A stretch of 64,000 bases of DNA, taken from NCBI GenBank assembly GCA_965232255.1, contig OZ246962.1, forward strand, positions 310,001 to 374,000, in the 5' to 3' direction. Under the pieces are notes generated by a model that had not been told where the DNA came from, searched no databases, and saw only the letters and a program-made list of their open reading frames with translations. Below, one piece after another: positions 17,338 through 25,943 of the stretch. A program made the position numbers and the translations under genes. Every line of letters starts with the position of its first letter. Position 1 is the stretch's first letter. Source of the stretch: Endozoicomonas sp965232255. Lineage in GTDB: Bacteria > Pseudomonadota > Gammaproteobacteria > Pseudomonadales > Endozoicomonadaceae.

Positions 17338-18288
17338 TTATTTCTTACCTTGGAGATAGTTGGCTATGGTGGCATCGATACCTTGCTGCACGGTGAACGG
17401 TGGCACCCAATTCAGCAGATTTCTGGCTTTGCTGGCGTCAACTTGTAAGTCGCCCACCAAACGATCAACAACCTCTCTTTTGCCAGTTATCTGGCCTGCA
17501 ATTCGAAATAAAAATGCAGGTATGGGAACCAGACGAGTCGATCGACCTAGCGACGTTCTCATCATGCTCAATAGCGATCGCAATGACACGTCTTCACCAT
17601 CACACACTAGGAATGTCTGATTAGCGGCAGCAGGGTGATCTATGCATTGAATGATGAAGTCAACCAAATTGCCCACGTATACCATGCTGCGCTTGTTGTT
17701 TATTGCACCCAAGGGCAATGGCATTGGCGTATCTGCCAGCTTCATCAAATTTAAAAAATTGGCTTTTACATTTGGACCGTAGACAAGCGGTGGACGAATA
17801 ATAACAACTTCCATGCCTGTTTCAGAGGCAATAATCCGTAACCCGTCTTCTGCCTCTTTTTTGGAAATACTGTACGGATCCTGAGCTTGAGAAGTGAAAG
17901 ACTCAATAAACGGTCGCAGATTAGACGTTGTCTCACCATTCACTTTTACTGAACTGACAAAAATAAAACGCTTCACCCCTATCGTTGCTGCCTGACGGGC
18001 AAGATTTAATGTCCCTTCCGTGTTGGTCCGGCGGTACTCGGTGAGTGGGTCAGCGCAGTCGTCATGCATGACATGAGCCCGCGCAGCCATATGCACGACC
18101 ACACGAACATCGTCCAATACCGATGTCCAATCGGTGTGGGCATCCATGTTTTCAACGCTGACAAACTCCGGCTCCGCATCCTCTGGCAGTGTTCTGACGG
18201 CGCAACGCCAGGACGTCAAGGCGTAGCTTTTCACCAAGTACTGCCCAACAAAGCCTGTAGCTCCTGTGAGCAAAACATGCCTGTTCAT
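17338..18288 (-). CDS. NAD-dependent sugar-nucleotide epimerase/reductase (WbjF-like)
   Basis: 316-residue extended short-chain dehydrogenase. The Rossmann motif is HVLLTGATGFVGQYL, with the catalytic S/Y/K set in FVSSVKVNGE and DPYSISKKEAED. It resembles the epimerases that sit beside phosphoglycosyl transferases in O-antigen loci (WbjF or WbpV type). A likely role is to produce a 4-epimer or reduced 6-deoxy sugar for the first residue of the unit. The start codon overlaps the stop of the upstream glycosyltransferase gene (ATGA). The substrate is inference only. Confidence 0.8.
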   Translation of the reverse strand: MNRHVLLTGATGFVGQYLVKSYALTSWRCAVRTLPEDAEPEFVSVENMDAHTDWTSVLDDVRVVVHMAARAHVMHDDCADPLTEYRRTNTEGTLNLARQAATIGVKRFIFVSSVKVNGETTSNLRPFIESFTSQAQDPYSISKKEAEDGLRIIASETGMEVVIIRPPLVYGPNVKANFLNLMKLADTPMPLPLGAINNKRSMVYVGNLVDFIIQCIDHPAAANQTFLVCDGEDVSLRSLLSMMRTSLGRSTRLVPIPAFLFRIAGQITGKREVVDRLVGDLQVDASKARNLLNWVPPFTVQQGIDATIANYLQGKK

Positions 18289-19463
18289 TGTCGAACATCC
18301 TCAGTGGCCATGAGTTGCTCCAACTGGCTGATGAAGCAACCAAAACTGAGGCGTTGCTTCAAATCAAGGCGCTGTTGGTCAAACAAACTGTCATCGATTT
18401 CATAACGCTCAACCTGTCGAAAAAACGAACACAAACTCTCAACATCTGGCTCTATGACCACACCGAGGGCGTTTGTCTGTACCCAAGATGCGACGCTGGT
18501 CTGATCACCGCATATTGCAGCAACATAAGCGCCTGAGAAAACATAAGAAGAAGATTTACTAGGAAAAGCAAAGCGGGTCACCCCATCTTCGATAGGTAAC
18601 AAGGCCCACTGATAATCAGCGTTCAGCTGAGCTGCTTCTGCCGCAGGAATCTGGCCAAGATAGGTAACATTAACGTAGTTATTTGATAACTGTTCCAAAG
18701 CCTTGGCAAAGACCCCACCCCCGGCAAAAATAAACGGCAATGTTCCTCCAGACTCAATATAGGCTGAAATGGCATCAATCAGCAGTGGTATTCTCTGCAA
18801 ACGCCCAGCATTACCGCAAAAGGTAAATCCTGCCTTTTTGTCAGCGGGCATAACTACCCCATCAAAAGAGACTGCCGGATTGGATACGACCGATATAGGC
18901 GCAACGGTTGCGGAACGCGTCCGGACTTCCTGGGCCATCTCCTCTGTGATCGTAATGATGAGGTTAGCGTGGCGCATAACCAGGGAATCCAGCCAACGCA
19001 AAGCGCCAAAAAGCCATTTGTTGACTGGAATAACCACATTGGCCGCTTCGGGATGTATATCTTGCAAGTGGTAAATATATTCTGCGTCAAACAGCTTGCT
19101 ATAGACCATCACTATGAACGGAATCAGGACTGGTGGATCAGTGGACACGTATACTTTCCTTGGCCGCGCCCGAAGAAGCATCGCGAACACCCAGACCATA
19201 AAAAAAATAGCGTCTGCAACACGGCGCAAAACACCACTTCCTGAAACAGACCAAGCTTTACACAGGTAAAACTGAACCCTGTCACCTCTGCCTTGATTTT
19301 TCAACTGCACTCTTGTATCAGCATGATCCTGTATGATGACCCTGACATCCTTAGCCTTCGCCTGTTTCTCGGCAAAGCGCAGAAGCGCCTCACCGATAAC
19401 TGGGTATATAGGCCAAAAACTCCGATTGATTATGGCCAGATCCGCTTTTTTGAACCCCATCAA
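18285..19463 (-). CDS. Glycosyltransferase family 4 (probable L-FucNAc transferase)
   Basis: 392 residues, GT-B fold. The C-terminal half contains GFTFCGNAGRLQRIPLLIDA and the ALLPIEDGVTRFAFPSKSSSY nucleotide-sugar region, in which the ExxxxxxE-type segment is weak. It resembles WbjE/WbuB, the transferases that follow the FnlABC genes and add L-fucosamine. It overlaps fnlC by 4 bases and the WbjF-like gene by 4 bases. The donor assignment rests on gene order and is inference. Confidence 0.8.
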   Translation of the reverse strand: MMGFKKADLAIINRSFWPIYPVIGEALLRFAEKQAKAKDVRVIIQDHADTRVQLKNQGRGDRVQFYLCKAWSVSGSGVLRRVADAIFFMVWVFAMLLRARPRKVYVSTDPPVLIPFIVMVYSKLFDAEYIYHLQDIHPEAANVVIPVNKWLFGALRWLDSLVMRHANLIITITEEMAQEVRTRSATVAPISVVSNPAVSFDGVVMPADKKAGFTFCGNAGRLQRIPLLIDAISAYIESGGTLPFIFAGGGVFAKALEQLSNNYVNVTYLGQIPAAEAAQLNADYQWALLPIEDGVTRFAFPSKSSSYVFSGAYVAAICGDQTSVASWVQTNALGVVIEPDVESLCSFFRQVERYEIDDSLFDQQRLDLKQRLSFGCFISQLEQLMATEDVRQ

Positions 19464-20590
19464 TACTGCTTCCAGACCGTACGCATCACGTAGTCACGAT
19501 AACCATGGATAATACGGACAACCTTTTCAGCTACATTGGGCATGCTGTAGTCCTCAACCAAACGTACCGTGCGTCGGTCTCCCCTCGCCTGAGTCTCAAG
19601 TATTGCCAACCCCTGCATAACTCGCCCAACCTCAAGCCCAACCATCATTACAGCAGCCTCTTCCATGCCTTCTGGCCGTTCATGGGCTTCACGAATATTC
19701 AGAGCAGGGAAATTGAGAATAGAAGACTCCTCGTTGATGGTACCGCTGTCTGACAGTACTGCTTTAGCAGTCAGTTGCAGCTTATTGTAATCCTTGAAAC
19801 CCTGTGGCTTTAGAAGCTGGATGTTAGGATGAAAACTGATTCCAACAGCATCGATGCGCTTCTGGGTACGCGGATGCGTCGACACGATTACTGGGTAGTC
19901 ATAGGTCTCGGCCACACAATTCAATACATCAACCAGCTTGAGAAAATTCTTGTCAGAATCAATATTCTCTTCACGATGAGCACTGACAACAAAAAACTCC
20001 CCCTCTTTCAGGTTTAACCGATTTAACATATCTGAGTTTTCAATTCCTGCCCGGTAATGGTTCAACACTTCAAACATTGGGCTGCCGGTTTTAATAATCC
20101 GATCTGGGGGCAACCCTTCAGCAATCAGGTAGTCACGGGCAATCGTGCTGTATGTCAGATTGATGTCTGCTGTGTGATCGACAATACGACGGTTAATCTC
20201 TTCCGGTACACGCATGTCGAAGCAGCGGTTACCAGCCTCCATGTGAAAGGTAGGAATCTTGCGACGTTTGGCAGGCAAAACCGCCATACAACTATTGGTA
20301 TCACCAAGAATTAACAGCGCATCCGGTTTAATTTCTGCCAGAACACGATCCACATGGATAATGACATTGCCAATGGTTTCGGCTCCAGTATTGCCGGCAG
20401 CATTCAGAAAGTGATCCGGTTTACGAATGCCCAGGTCCTGAAAAAAGATCTCATTGAGCTCATAATCGTAATTCTGCCCGGTATGCACCAACACATGATC
20501 GCAGTGTTCATCCAGTTTGGCCAAGACGCGGGACAGCCGAATTATCTCAGGTCGGGTGCCAACCACCGACATAACTTTTAGTTTTTCCAT
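19460..20590 (-). CDS. fnlC: UDP-N-acetyl sugar 2-epimerase, UDP-L-FucNAc synthesis
   Basis: 376 residues, WecB/UDP-GlcNAc 2-epimerase fold. It begins MEKLKVMSVVGTRPEIIRLS and shows HTGQNYDYELNE, MEAGNRCFDMRVPEEINRRIVDH and VLSDSGTINEESSIL, the family's active-site segments. In the FnlABC/CapEFG pathway this enzyme performs the last 2-epimerisation giving UDP-L-FucNAc. Its ATG overlaps the fnlB TAA by one base. Placement directly after fnlA and fnlB makes this assignment more likely than generic WecB. Confidence 0.9.
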   Translation of the reverse strand: MEKLKVMSVVGTRPEIIRLSRVLAKLDEHCDHVLVHTGQNYDYELNEIFFQDLGIRKPDHFLNAAGNTGAETIGNVIIHVDRVLAEIKPDALLILGDTNSCMAVLPAKRRKIPTFHMEAGNRCFDMRVPEEINRRIVDHTADINLTYSTIARDYLIAEGLPPDRIIKTGSPMFEVLNHYRAGIENSDMLNRLNLKEGEFFVVSAHREENIDSDKNFLKLVDVLNCVAETYDYPVIVSTHPRTQKRIDAVGISFHPNIQLLKPQGFKDYNKLQLTAKAVLSDSGTINEESSILNFPALNIREAHERPEGMEEAAVMMVGLEVGRVMQGLAILETQARGDRRTVRLVEDYSMPNVAEKVVRIIHGYRDYVMRTVWKQY

Positions 20591-21693
20591 TAAAGCGGAC
20601 TCGCAAACGTATCCGGTAGTTCCCGATCAAATATTTCGTTGGCCCACAACATAACCACCAGTTCACCGTCACCAATATTGGTAATGTCGTGGGACCAGCC
20701 CGGCACTGTTTCTACTATCTGACACTGGTCGCCAGACACATTGAGTTCATAGCGTTCTTTGGTGACGATCTGTTCAAATTTAAACAGCGCGTGCCCCTTG
20801 ATCACAAGAAATTTTTCGTTCTTGGAGTGATGGTAATGGCCACCGCGAGTGACACCAGGATGGGCGGTAAAAAATGAAAACTGCCCTGCCTGTTTCGTCT
20901 TCAACATTTCACAGAAAGTGCCCCGCTCGTCACGATAGTCTGGCACGGTATAACTAAACTGCCCGGGCGTAAAATAACTCAGGTAGGTGGAGTAGAGGGC
21001 ACGAGTCAGTCCAGTCCCAACATCCTCCGTTACCAGCGATACACGACTGGATTTAAATGCACGCAACTTCTCTGCCACTGCACCCACAGTCGTAGGATAT
21101 TCTGGGTGAACTTGCTGATAACCAGCAGGTTGACTTTTCTTCAATAGCTCAATCAAAGCACGGCAAACGTCATCAATGTAAACCAGAGTGACAGGGGCAC
21201 TAGCGTCGTGAATGGTCAACTCAATGTCATTGGCAACGTTATGGCAAAACGTGGCAACAAATGAGTTGTAACCAGGACGGCACCACTTACCGAACACGTT
21301 AGGGAAACGATAAATGTAATAACTTGCACCACTGGACTCACAATAGGCCTTAACCAACTTCTCCGCTTCGACCTTGCTGCTGCCATAGGGATTATCGCGA
21401 ACTGCCTGTGTTGAAGAGCTAAGCATAATCGGAGCCTTTCTCCCCGCTTTTTCCAGCTCACTGACGATAAAAGCCGTCAGGCCAGCATTACCTTGCTGGA
21501 ACTCAACATCGTTTTCTGGCCGGTTAATACCAGCCAGATGAAAGACAAAATCAGCATTGTGCAGACAGTTGGCTAATTCGTCAGGTGTCGTCTCTTTATC
21601 AATTTTGACAACATTGTCAAAACCAGACTCTGCTAACATGACACACAGGTTTTTGCCGATGAACCCATTAGCGCCCGTTACCACAATATTCAT
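20590..21693 (-). CDS. fnlB: FnlB/CapF-like bifunctional reductase with C-terminal cupin
   Basis: 367 residues from the ATG at 21693. The N-terminal SDR domain (MNIVVTGANGFIGKNLC) catalyses NADPH-dependent C4 reduction. The C-terminal cupin (about residues 250-360, zinc-type motif GGHYHHSKNEKFLVI) performs C3 epimerisation in the S. aureus homologue CapF. The reading frame is open to an earlier start at 21735, but the internal ATG matches the family N-terminus and lies one base after the fnlA stop. It acts with FnlA and FnlC to make UDP-L-FucNAc. Confidence 0.9.
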   Translation of the reverse strand: MNIVVTGANGFIGKNLCVMLAESGFDNVVKIDKETTPDELANCLHNADFVFHLAGINRPENDVEFQQGNAGLTAFIVSELEKAGRKAPIMLSSSTQAVRDNPYGSSKVEAEKLVKAYCESSGASYYIYRFPNVFGKWCRPGYNSFVATFCHNVANDIELTIHDASAPVTLVYIDDVCRALIELLKKSQPAGYQQVHPEYPTTVGAVAEKLRAFKSSRVSLVTEDVGTGLTRALYSTYLSYFTPGQFSYTVPDYRDERGTFCEMLKTKQAGQFSFFTAHPGVTRGGHYHHSKNEKFLVIKGHALFKFEQIVTKERYELNVSGDQCQIVETVPGWSHDITNIGDGELVVMLWANEIFDRELPDTFASPL

Positions 21694-21694
21694 A

Positions 21695-22729
21695 CTAGGC
21701 ATCGAGCTCATAAGGTTCACCTGCACGCAACGCACGAATAAATGGCAACTTCAACAACAGTTCTTTCATGCCCTCAACATCCAGCCGCTGTGTGTTATGA
21801 GAGTTGTAGTCCTCAACTTCAGAGATACGAATATCACCGTCTTCTACGTACTTGCTGTAATTCAAATCGCGTAGATCCGGTGGAATTCGGTAATACTCAC
21901 CTAGGTCTGTGGCAGCTACCATCTCTTCGCGGCTTAACAGAGCTTCATAAAGTTTTTCGCCGTGGCGCGTACCAATAATATTGATCGGGTAGTTCTGAAT
22001 ATCCAATAACTCATGAAGGGCGTGAGCGAGTGTCTCGATGGTGGCCGCTGGTGCTTTTTGTACAAAAATATCACCATTAGTGCCCTGCTCAAACGCGTAA
22101 AGCACTAAGTCCACCGCATCTTCCAAAGTCATCATAAACCGGGTCATATTAGGATCGGTGACGGTAAGGGGCTTACCGGCCTTGATCAGATCGACAAAAA
22201 GAGGAATAACTGAGCCGCGAGAAGCCATTACATTGCCGTAGCGAGTACCACAAATAATTGTTTTTCTGCTATCAACATTCCGTGACTTTGCCACCATCAC
22301 CTTTTCCATCATCGCCTTGGAGATACCCATGGCATTAATGGGATAGACGGCTTTGTCAGTACTCAGACACACGACACGGGAAACTTCATTCTCGATAGCA
22401 GCTTCCAGAGCATTCTCAGTTCCCAACACATTGGTTTTAACCGCCTCCATGGGGTGAAACTCACAGGAAGGCACTTGTTTTAAGGCAGCAGCATGAAAAA
22501 TATAATCCACGCCACGGGTGGCATTCAGGATACTGCGGTAATCACGGACATCGCCAATGTAAAATTTTAGCTTGGGATTGACAAACTTCTTCCGCATGTC
22601 GTCTTGTTTTTTTTCGTCTCGACTGAAAATACGGATTTCTTTGATATCGGTTTCCAGAAATCGATTTAGCACAGCATTACCAAAGGAACCGGTCCCTCCG
22701 GTAATCAAAAGAATCTTATCAAAAAACAT
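21695..22729 (-). CDS. fnlA: FnlA/CapE-like UDP-GlcNAc 4,6-dehydratase/5-epimerase
   Basis: 344 residues, soluble SDR enzyme. Rossmann motif KILLITGGTGSFGNAVL; catalytic region STDKAVYPINAMGISKAMMEK, with Met replacing the usual Tyr of the YxxxK motif as is typical of inverting 4,6-dehydratases. It carries out the first, inverting step of UDP-L-FucNAc synthesis. It begins the fnlA-B-C block, and the upstream polymerase gene ends 5 bases before it. Confidence 0.9.
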   Translation of the reverse strand: MFFDKILLITGGTGSFGNAVLNRFLETDIKEIRIFSRDEKKQDDMRKKFVNPKLKFYIGDVRDYRSILNATRGVDYIFHAAALKQVPSCEFHPMEAVKTNVLGTENALEAAIENEVSRVVCLSTDKAVYPINAMGISKAMMEKVMVAKSRNVDSRKTIICGTRYGNVMASRGSVIPLFVDLIKAGKPLTVTDPNMTRFMMTLEDAVDLVLYAFEQGTNGDIFVQKAPAATIETLAHALHELLDIQNYPINIIGTRHGEKLYEALLSREEMVAATDLGEYYRIPPDLRDLNYSKYVEDGDIRISEVEDYNSHNTQRLDVEGMKELLLKLPFIRALRAGEPYELDA

Positions 22730-22734
22730 TAAAA

Positions 22735-24087
22735 CTAAATACTCCGTAACTGGAAAAAATATCTACTTCGAAAAGATGAAAATAGCCATAAAATATTTAC
22801 AATCAGGAAATAAGAAAAAGTTTCAAGATATCCAAAAACTTGATTATTCGCCGGAATAAATAAAAAAAGAAGTGCAACTAATGGAATAAGCAATTTTGCA
22901 TAAATATTATCGTCTAAAGCACTCAGCCAAACTCTTGCAAGGTAAAAACCCAAAAAAAACATGACAAACACAACGCCGATAAAATGTACATCATTAGCCA
23001 TGTGTGCATAAAATGAATGCCACTGTGCCTGACTATCCCAAATATCTGATATTTTCTCCTGAAACGTTAAATGTGATAAACTCTCACCGACGACAAACTC
23101 AAGCTGACGCAATAAAAATGGGGAGTTCCCAAAACCAAAGGTAGAATCAAAATCACAACCAATTGATAAAGAGAATCCGTAGTAACCCTGAACTAGATAA
23201 TACGTTAGCCAATTAAAAATATAATCAATATTTTCCCCCAAAAAAGTATTAATCAAATATGAATCATCACTGACAGAAATATCACCTAGGGGAGAGGTAT
23301 TATAAAAATAAGAATATCCTCCTCCTCTGGAGGACATAAACATGCCAAATATAACAAAAAAAGCAGGCACAGCAAATGCAGCAACACAAACAAAAAGAAG
23401 TCTTTTTCTGAAAAAAAATACTCCAAAATTAATATAATTTATAACAAAAAATAAAACCAATGATGTGGTAAAAAAGAAAACAAAATCAAAAATAGGCTTA
23501 TTCAATCCTGCCGCTAAGCCAATAAACACTTGAAAAGAAGCAATAACTAAAGAAAACAGCTTGACAGTAGTAGAGAGCCTATCCCAATAAATAGGTATCA
23601 TTGCAGTTATCAACAATCTTGAAAACGCAATAAAGAAATAAAACGCATTGAATAGCTTATTCCCTTGATACAGAGCAAATCTATCCATTCGAGAAGAATA
23701 AGCCACCGCAGGATCATTTAACCCATCTACAATAGAATTATATATGCTAGACAAAGAAATATTATCATCCAACATTACATTCTTATAAAAAATAAGGTTA
23801 GCAAATACTGAAACAAATAAAATCACATAATAAAAAGTCAAAGAGTTATTTTTTAAATCATTAAAATGAAGTAATGGATAATGATATTTTCTTAATTTTA
23901 AATTCGTATGCAGAGCAAAAAAATAACCTAAAACTAAAGCAATAAGATATAGAGAAAGATACAAACCAAAAAGCACACCATGGTGTGCTCTAAACTCTAT
24001 TGGACCAAAGAGAAATAATAAAATAGTGAATACCAAATATATAACAACAGTTAATATTGGCAAATATAATCGACACCATCTTCTCAC
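22735..24087 (-). CDS. Multi-pass membrane protein, candidate O-antigen polymerase (Wzy-like)
   Basis: 450 residues with about ten or more hydrophobic segments spread over the whole length and a large polar loop near residues 265-330. This layout and size fit Wzy polymerases, which are poorly conserved and mostly recognised by topology and context. It sits between glycosyltransferase genes and the sugar-nucleotide genes of a polysaccharide operon. The GTG start (24087) overlaps the upstream TGA, so translation is coupled. Composition is markedly AT-rich compared with flanking genes, typical of strain-specific O-antigen cores. A flippase role is less likely because a separate ABC flippase is present. 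Confidence 0.65.
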   Translation of the reverse strand: MRRWCRLYLPILTVVIYLVFTILLFLFGPIEFRAHHGVLFGLYLSLYLIALVLGYFFALHTNLKLRKYHYPLLHFNDLKNNSLTFYYVILFVSVFANLIFYKNVMLDDNISLSSIYNSIVDGLNDPAVAYSSRMDRFALYQGNKLFNAFYFFIAFSRLLITAMIPIYWDRLSTTVKLFSLVIASFQVFIGLAAGLNKPIFDFVFFFTTSLVLFFVINYINFGVFFFRKRLLFVCVAAFAVPAFFVIFGMFMSSRGGGYSYFYNTSPLGDISVSDDSYLINTFLGENIDYIFNWLTYYLVQGYYGFSLSIGCDFDSTFGFGNSPFLLRQLEFVVGESLSHLTFQEKISDIWDSQAQWHSFYAHMANDVHFIGVVFVMFFLGFYLARVWLSALDDNIYAKLLIPLVALLFLFIPANNQVFGYLETFSYFLIVNILWLFSSFRSRYFFQLRSI

Positions 24088-25088
24088 TTATCGTCAACCT
24101 CATTATTAAAATATAAGCTGGATTGGTTAACAATATAGCGATGATACTTTTGATAAACTTCAATATTATCAATACACGATAAGGAAGATAATTTTTTATT
24201 TATGCCACTTAAATTTAATAGTATCTTTGATAGATAAATCATTAAGGAAATATTCAATATTTTTCTTAAAAATAGGAACGACAATCCAAAACAGTACCGT
24301 CTATTTTTCAATTTAAATTTTGGCCACATTCCCATCTTGGCAGAAAGCAAATAATTGTATATTTTATGTACATCACACTTTAGTCTTTTAGAGGCAACTA
24401 AATATGCTGATCCTGGTGTCCGCCGATAGTATACATAGCACTTATCAACCATTTTCAATTTTGCATTTGGATTTTTGTCAGCAATAAAAATTTGAATTGG
24501 CCAATCCTCAACAACATCAAATTTACTCAAAAAATCAAGTAACTCAGGATTTTTTAAATACTTTGATTGATACAATGCATTCGGTGCATTTATGAAGTTT
24601 ATACCTAAAACAATCTCTGACAATGAATTATAGATATACTCCATTCCACAAGTAAAAATAGCTTCTGATCTTGAAATCGCTAGCTCATTTCCAATCAATC
24701 GAATAGGTATTGCCGTAACAATATCAGCTTCACATGTATAGCCAATGAGCTCGAAGATATTTTCGCATGAGTATACATCATCACCCGCTGTTATCTTACA
24801 GTAATCAGACTGCAACAAACGCAAACAATTACATACACTTTGACAAGTTCCTAGATTGATATCGTTAAAAACGAGATCTACATGGAAAAATAAATCACTA
24901 TTAATTTCCATCCACATATTAATCAAATTAACGGTATCATCCTTTGACGCGTCGTCATTAATAATCAACTGGACATCAAAATCTTCTCCAAAATTTTTTA
25001 CCTGATACTTTATACTTTCCAAGTGCTCCAAAATATAATCTTGATGATTGTAAGCCAATACAACAAAACAAAAACTTTTTTGAGACAT
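24084..25088 (-). CDS. Glycosyltransferase family 2
   Basis: 334 residues with a GT-A fold at the N-terminus: FCFVVLAYNHQDYILEHLESI, LIINDDASKDDTVNLI, and the DxD-like ITAGDDVYS. The C-terminal third contains a hydrophobic helix. It presumably adds one sugar of the repeat unit at the cytoplasmic face of the inner membrane; donor and acceptor cannot be read from sequence. It is AT-rich like its neighbours. Its stop overlaps the GTG of the Wzy-like gene. Confidence 0.82.
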   Translation of the reverse strand: MSQKSFCFVVLAYNHQDYILEHLESIKYQVKNFGEDFDVQLIINDDASKDDTVNLINMWMEINSDLFFHVDLVFNDINLGTCQSVCNCLRLLQSDYCKITAGDDVYSCENIFELIGYTCEADIVTAIPIRLIGNELAISRSEAIFTCGMEYIYNSLSEIVLGINFINAPNALYQSKYLKNPELLDFLSKFDVVEDWPIQIFIADKNPNAKLKMVDKCYVYYRRTPGSAYLVASKRLKCDVHKIYNYLLSAKMGMWPKFKLKNRRYCFGLSFLFLRKILNISLMIYLSKILLNLSGINKKLSSLSCIDNIEVYQKYHRYIVNQSSLYFNNEVDDK

Positions 25089-25091
25089 ATT

Positions 25092-25943
25092 TCAGGAACG
25101 ACTCATTTTACGGAGAATTTTTGTAGATAAAGCCCTAAAGAAAAACAATGATACTGGCAACCCAATCATCCGATAACCAAGATAAAAGAAATCAATTTTC
25201 CATTTAATACTTCTTTTGGGTAAATCTGTCAGGTCAGCCACACCACGCTCATTTATATCGATGGATAGCTTATACTTCTTTATTTTTTCTTCTACAACGT
25301 CGCGAACCCATTTCCCTCTGTATATTGCCCCCCCCAGCCTGGAGTTATAGTTATACAAATCACCATTCTGCTTTGTCACTTGATAAAACTTTTTGCCATC
25401 AAAATAAGATCGATAACTACCAAAATACTCCCACGCCCAAGGAGAATCAACCTCTCCAACGTAGCGAATCAAGTCACTTTTTCTCCAAATTGCTGGCGCA
25501 GAATTGACTTTATAATCCATGTATTTTTTTAGTTCTTCAAAACCAGAATCTGTTAAAACATCTTCAGAAACCTTAGCCAGGTAAATCACTGCCACTTCTT
25601 TATTTGAACGCATAAATTCCAAACAAGCTTGTATTTTTTTTTCATCAACCATTGATTCTAAAACAAAGTCTTCACATACCATCAAAACATATTCCGACTT
25701 TATTTCACTTAATGCGTTTAAAAGTCGCTTTCCCCACTGGTCTACTTTTTCATTCGGGTAGGTAATTGTTTTAACATCTAAATCTTTATTATTGTAATGC
25801 TTACTTTCTGTATTCAGTACAATATTCAACGACAAGCAGGAAGCGTACTCTTGAAAGGCTGAAAAATACAAATCCCAAACATCGTCGTAAGCATCACAGC
25901 TATTCACTAGAACAGTTAAATCCTTATATTTCCCTTTATCCAT
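25092..25943 (-). CDS. Probable glycosyltransferase of unassigned family
   Basis: 283 residues. The N-terminus (YKDLTVLVNSCDAYDDVWDLYFSAF) and the acidic VLMVCEDFVLE segment resemble GT-A nucleotide-sugar transferases of O-antigen loci. The C-terminus has an amphipathic or membrane-associated helix (YRMIGLPVSLFFFRAL). I do not recognise a specific family. It overlaps the ABC transporter gene by 8 bases and precedes the GT2 gene by 3 bases, so it is part of the same operon. A role in repeat-unit assembly is inferred from context. Confidence 0.6.
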   Translation of the reverse strand: MDKGKYKDLTVLVNSCDAYDDVWDLYFSAFQEYASCLSLNIVLNTESKHYNNKDLDVKTITYPNEKVDQWGKRLLNALSEIKSEYVLMVCEDFVLESMVDEKKIQACLEFMRSNKEVAVIYLAKVSEDVLTDSGFEELKKYMDYKVNSAPAIWRKSDLIRYVGEVDSPWAWEYFGSYRSYFDGKKFYQVTKQNGDLYNYNSRLGGAIYRGKWVRDVVEEKIKKYKLSIDINERGVADLTDLPKRSIKWKIDFFYLGYRMIGLPVSLFFFRALSTKILRKMSRS

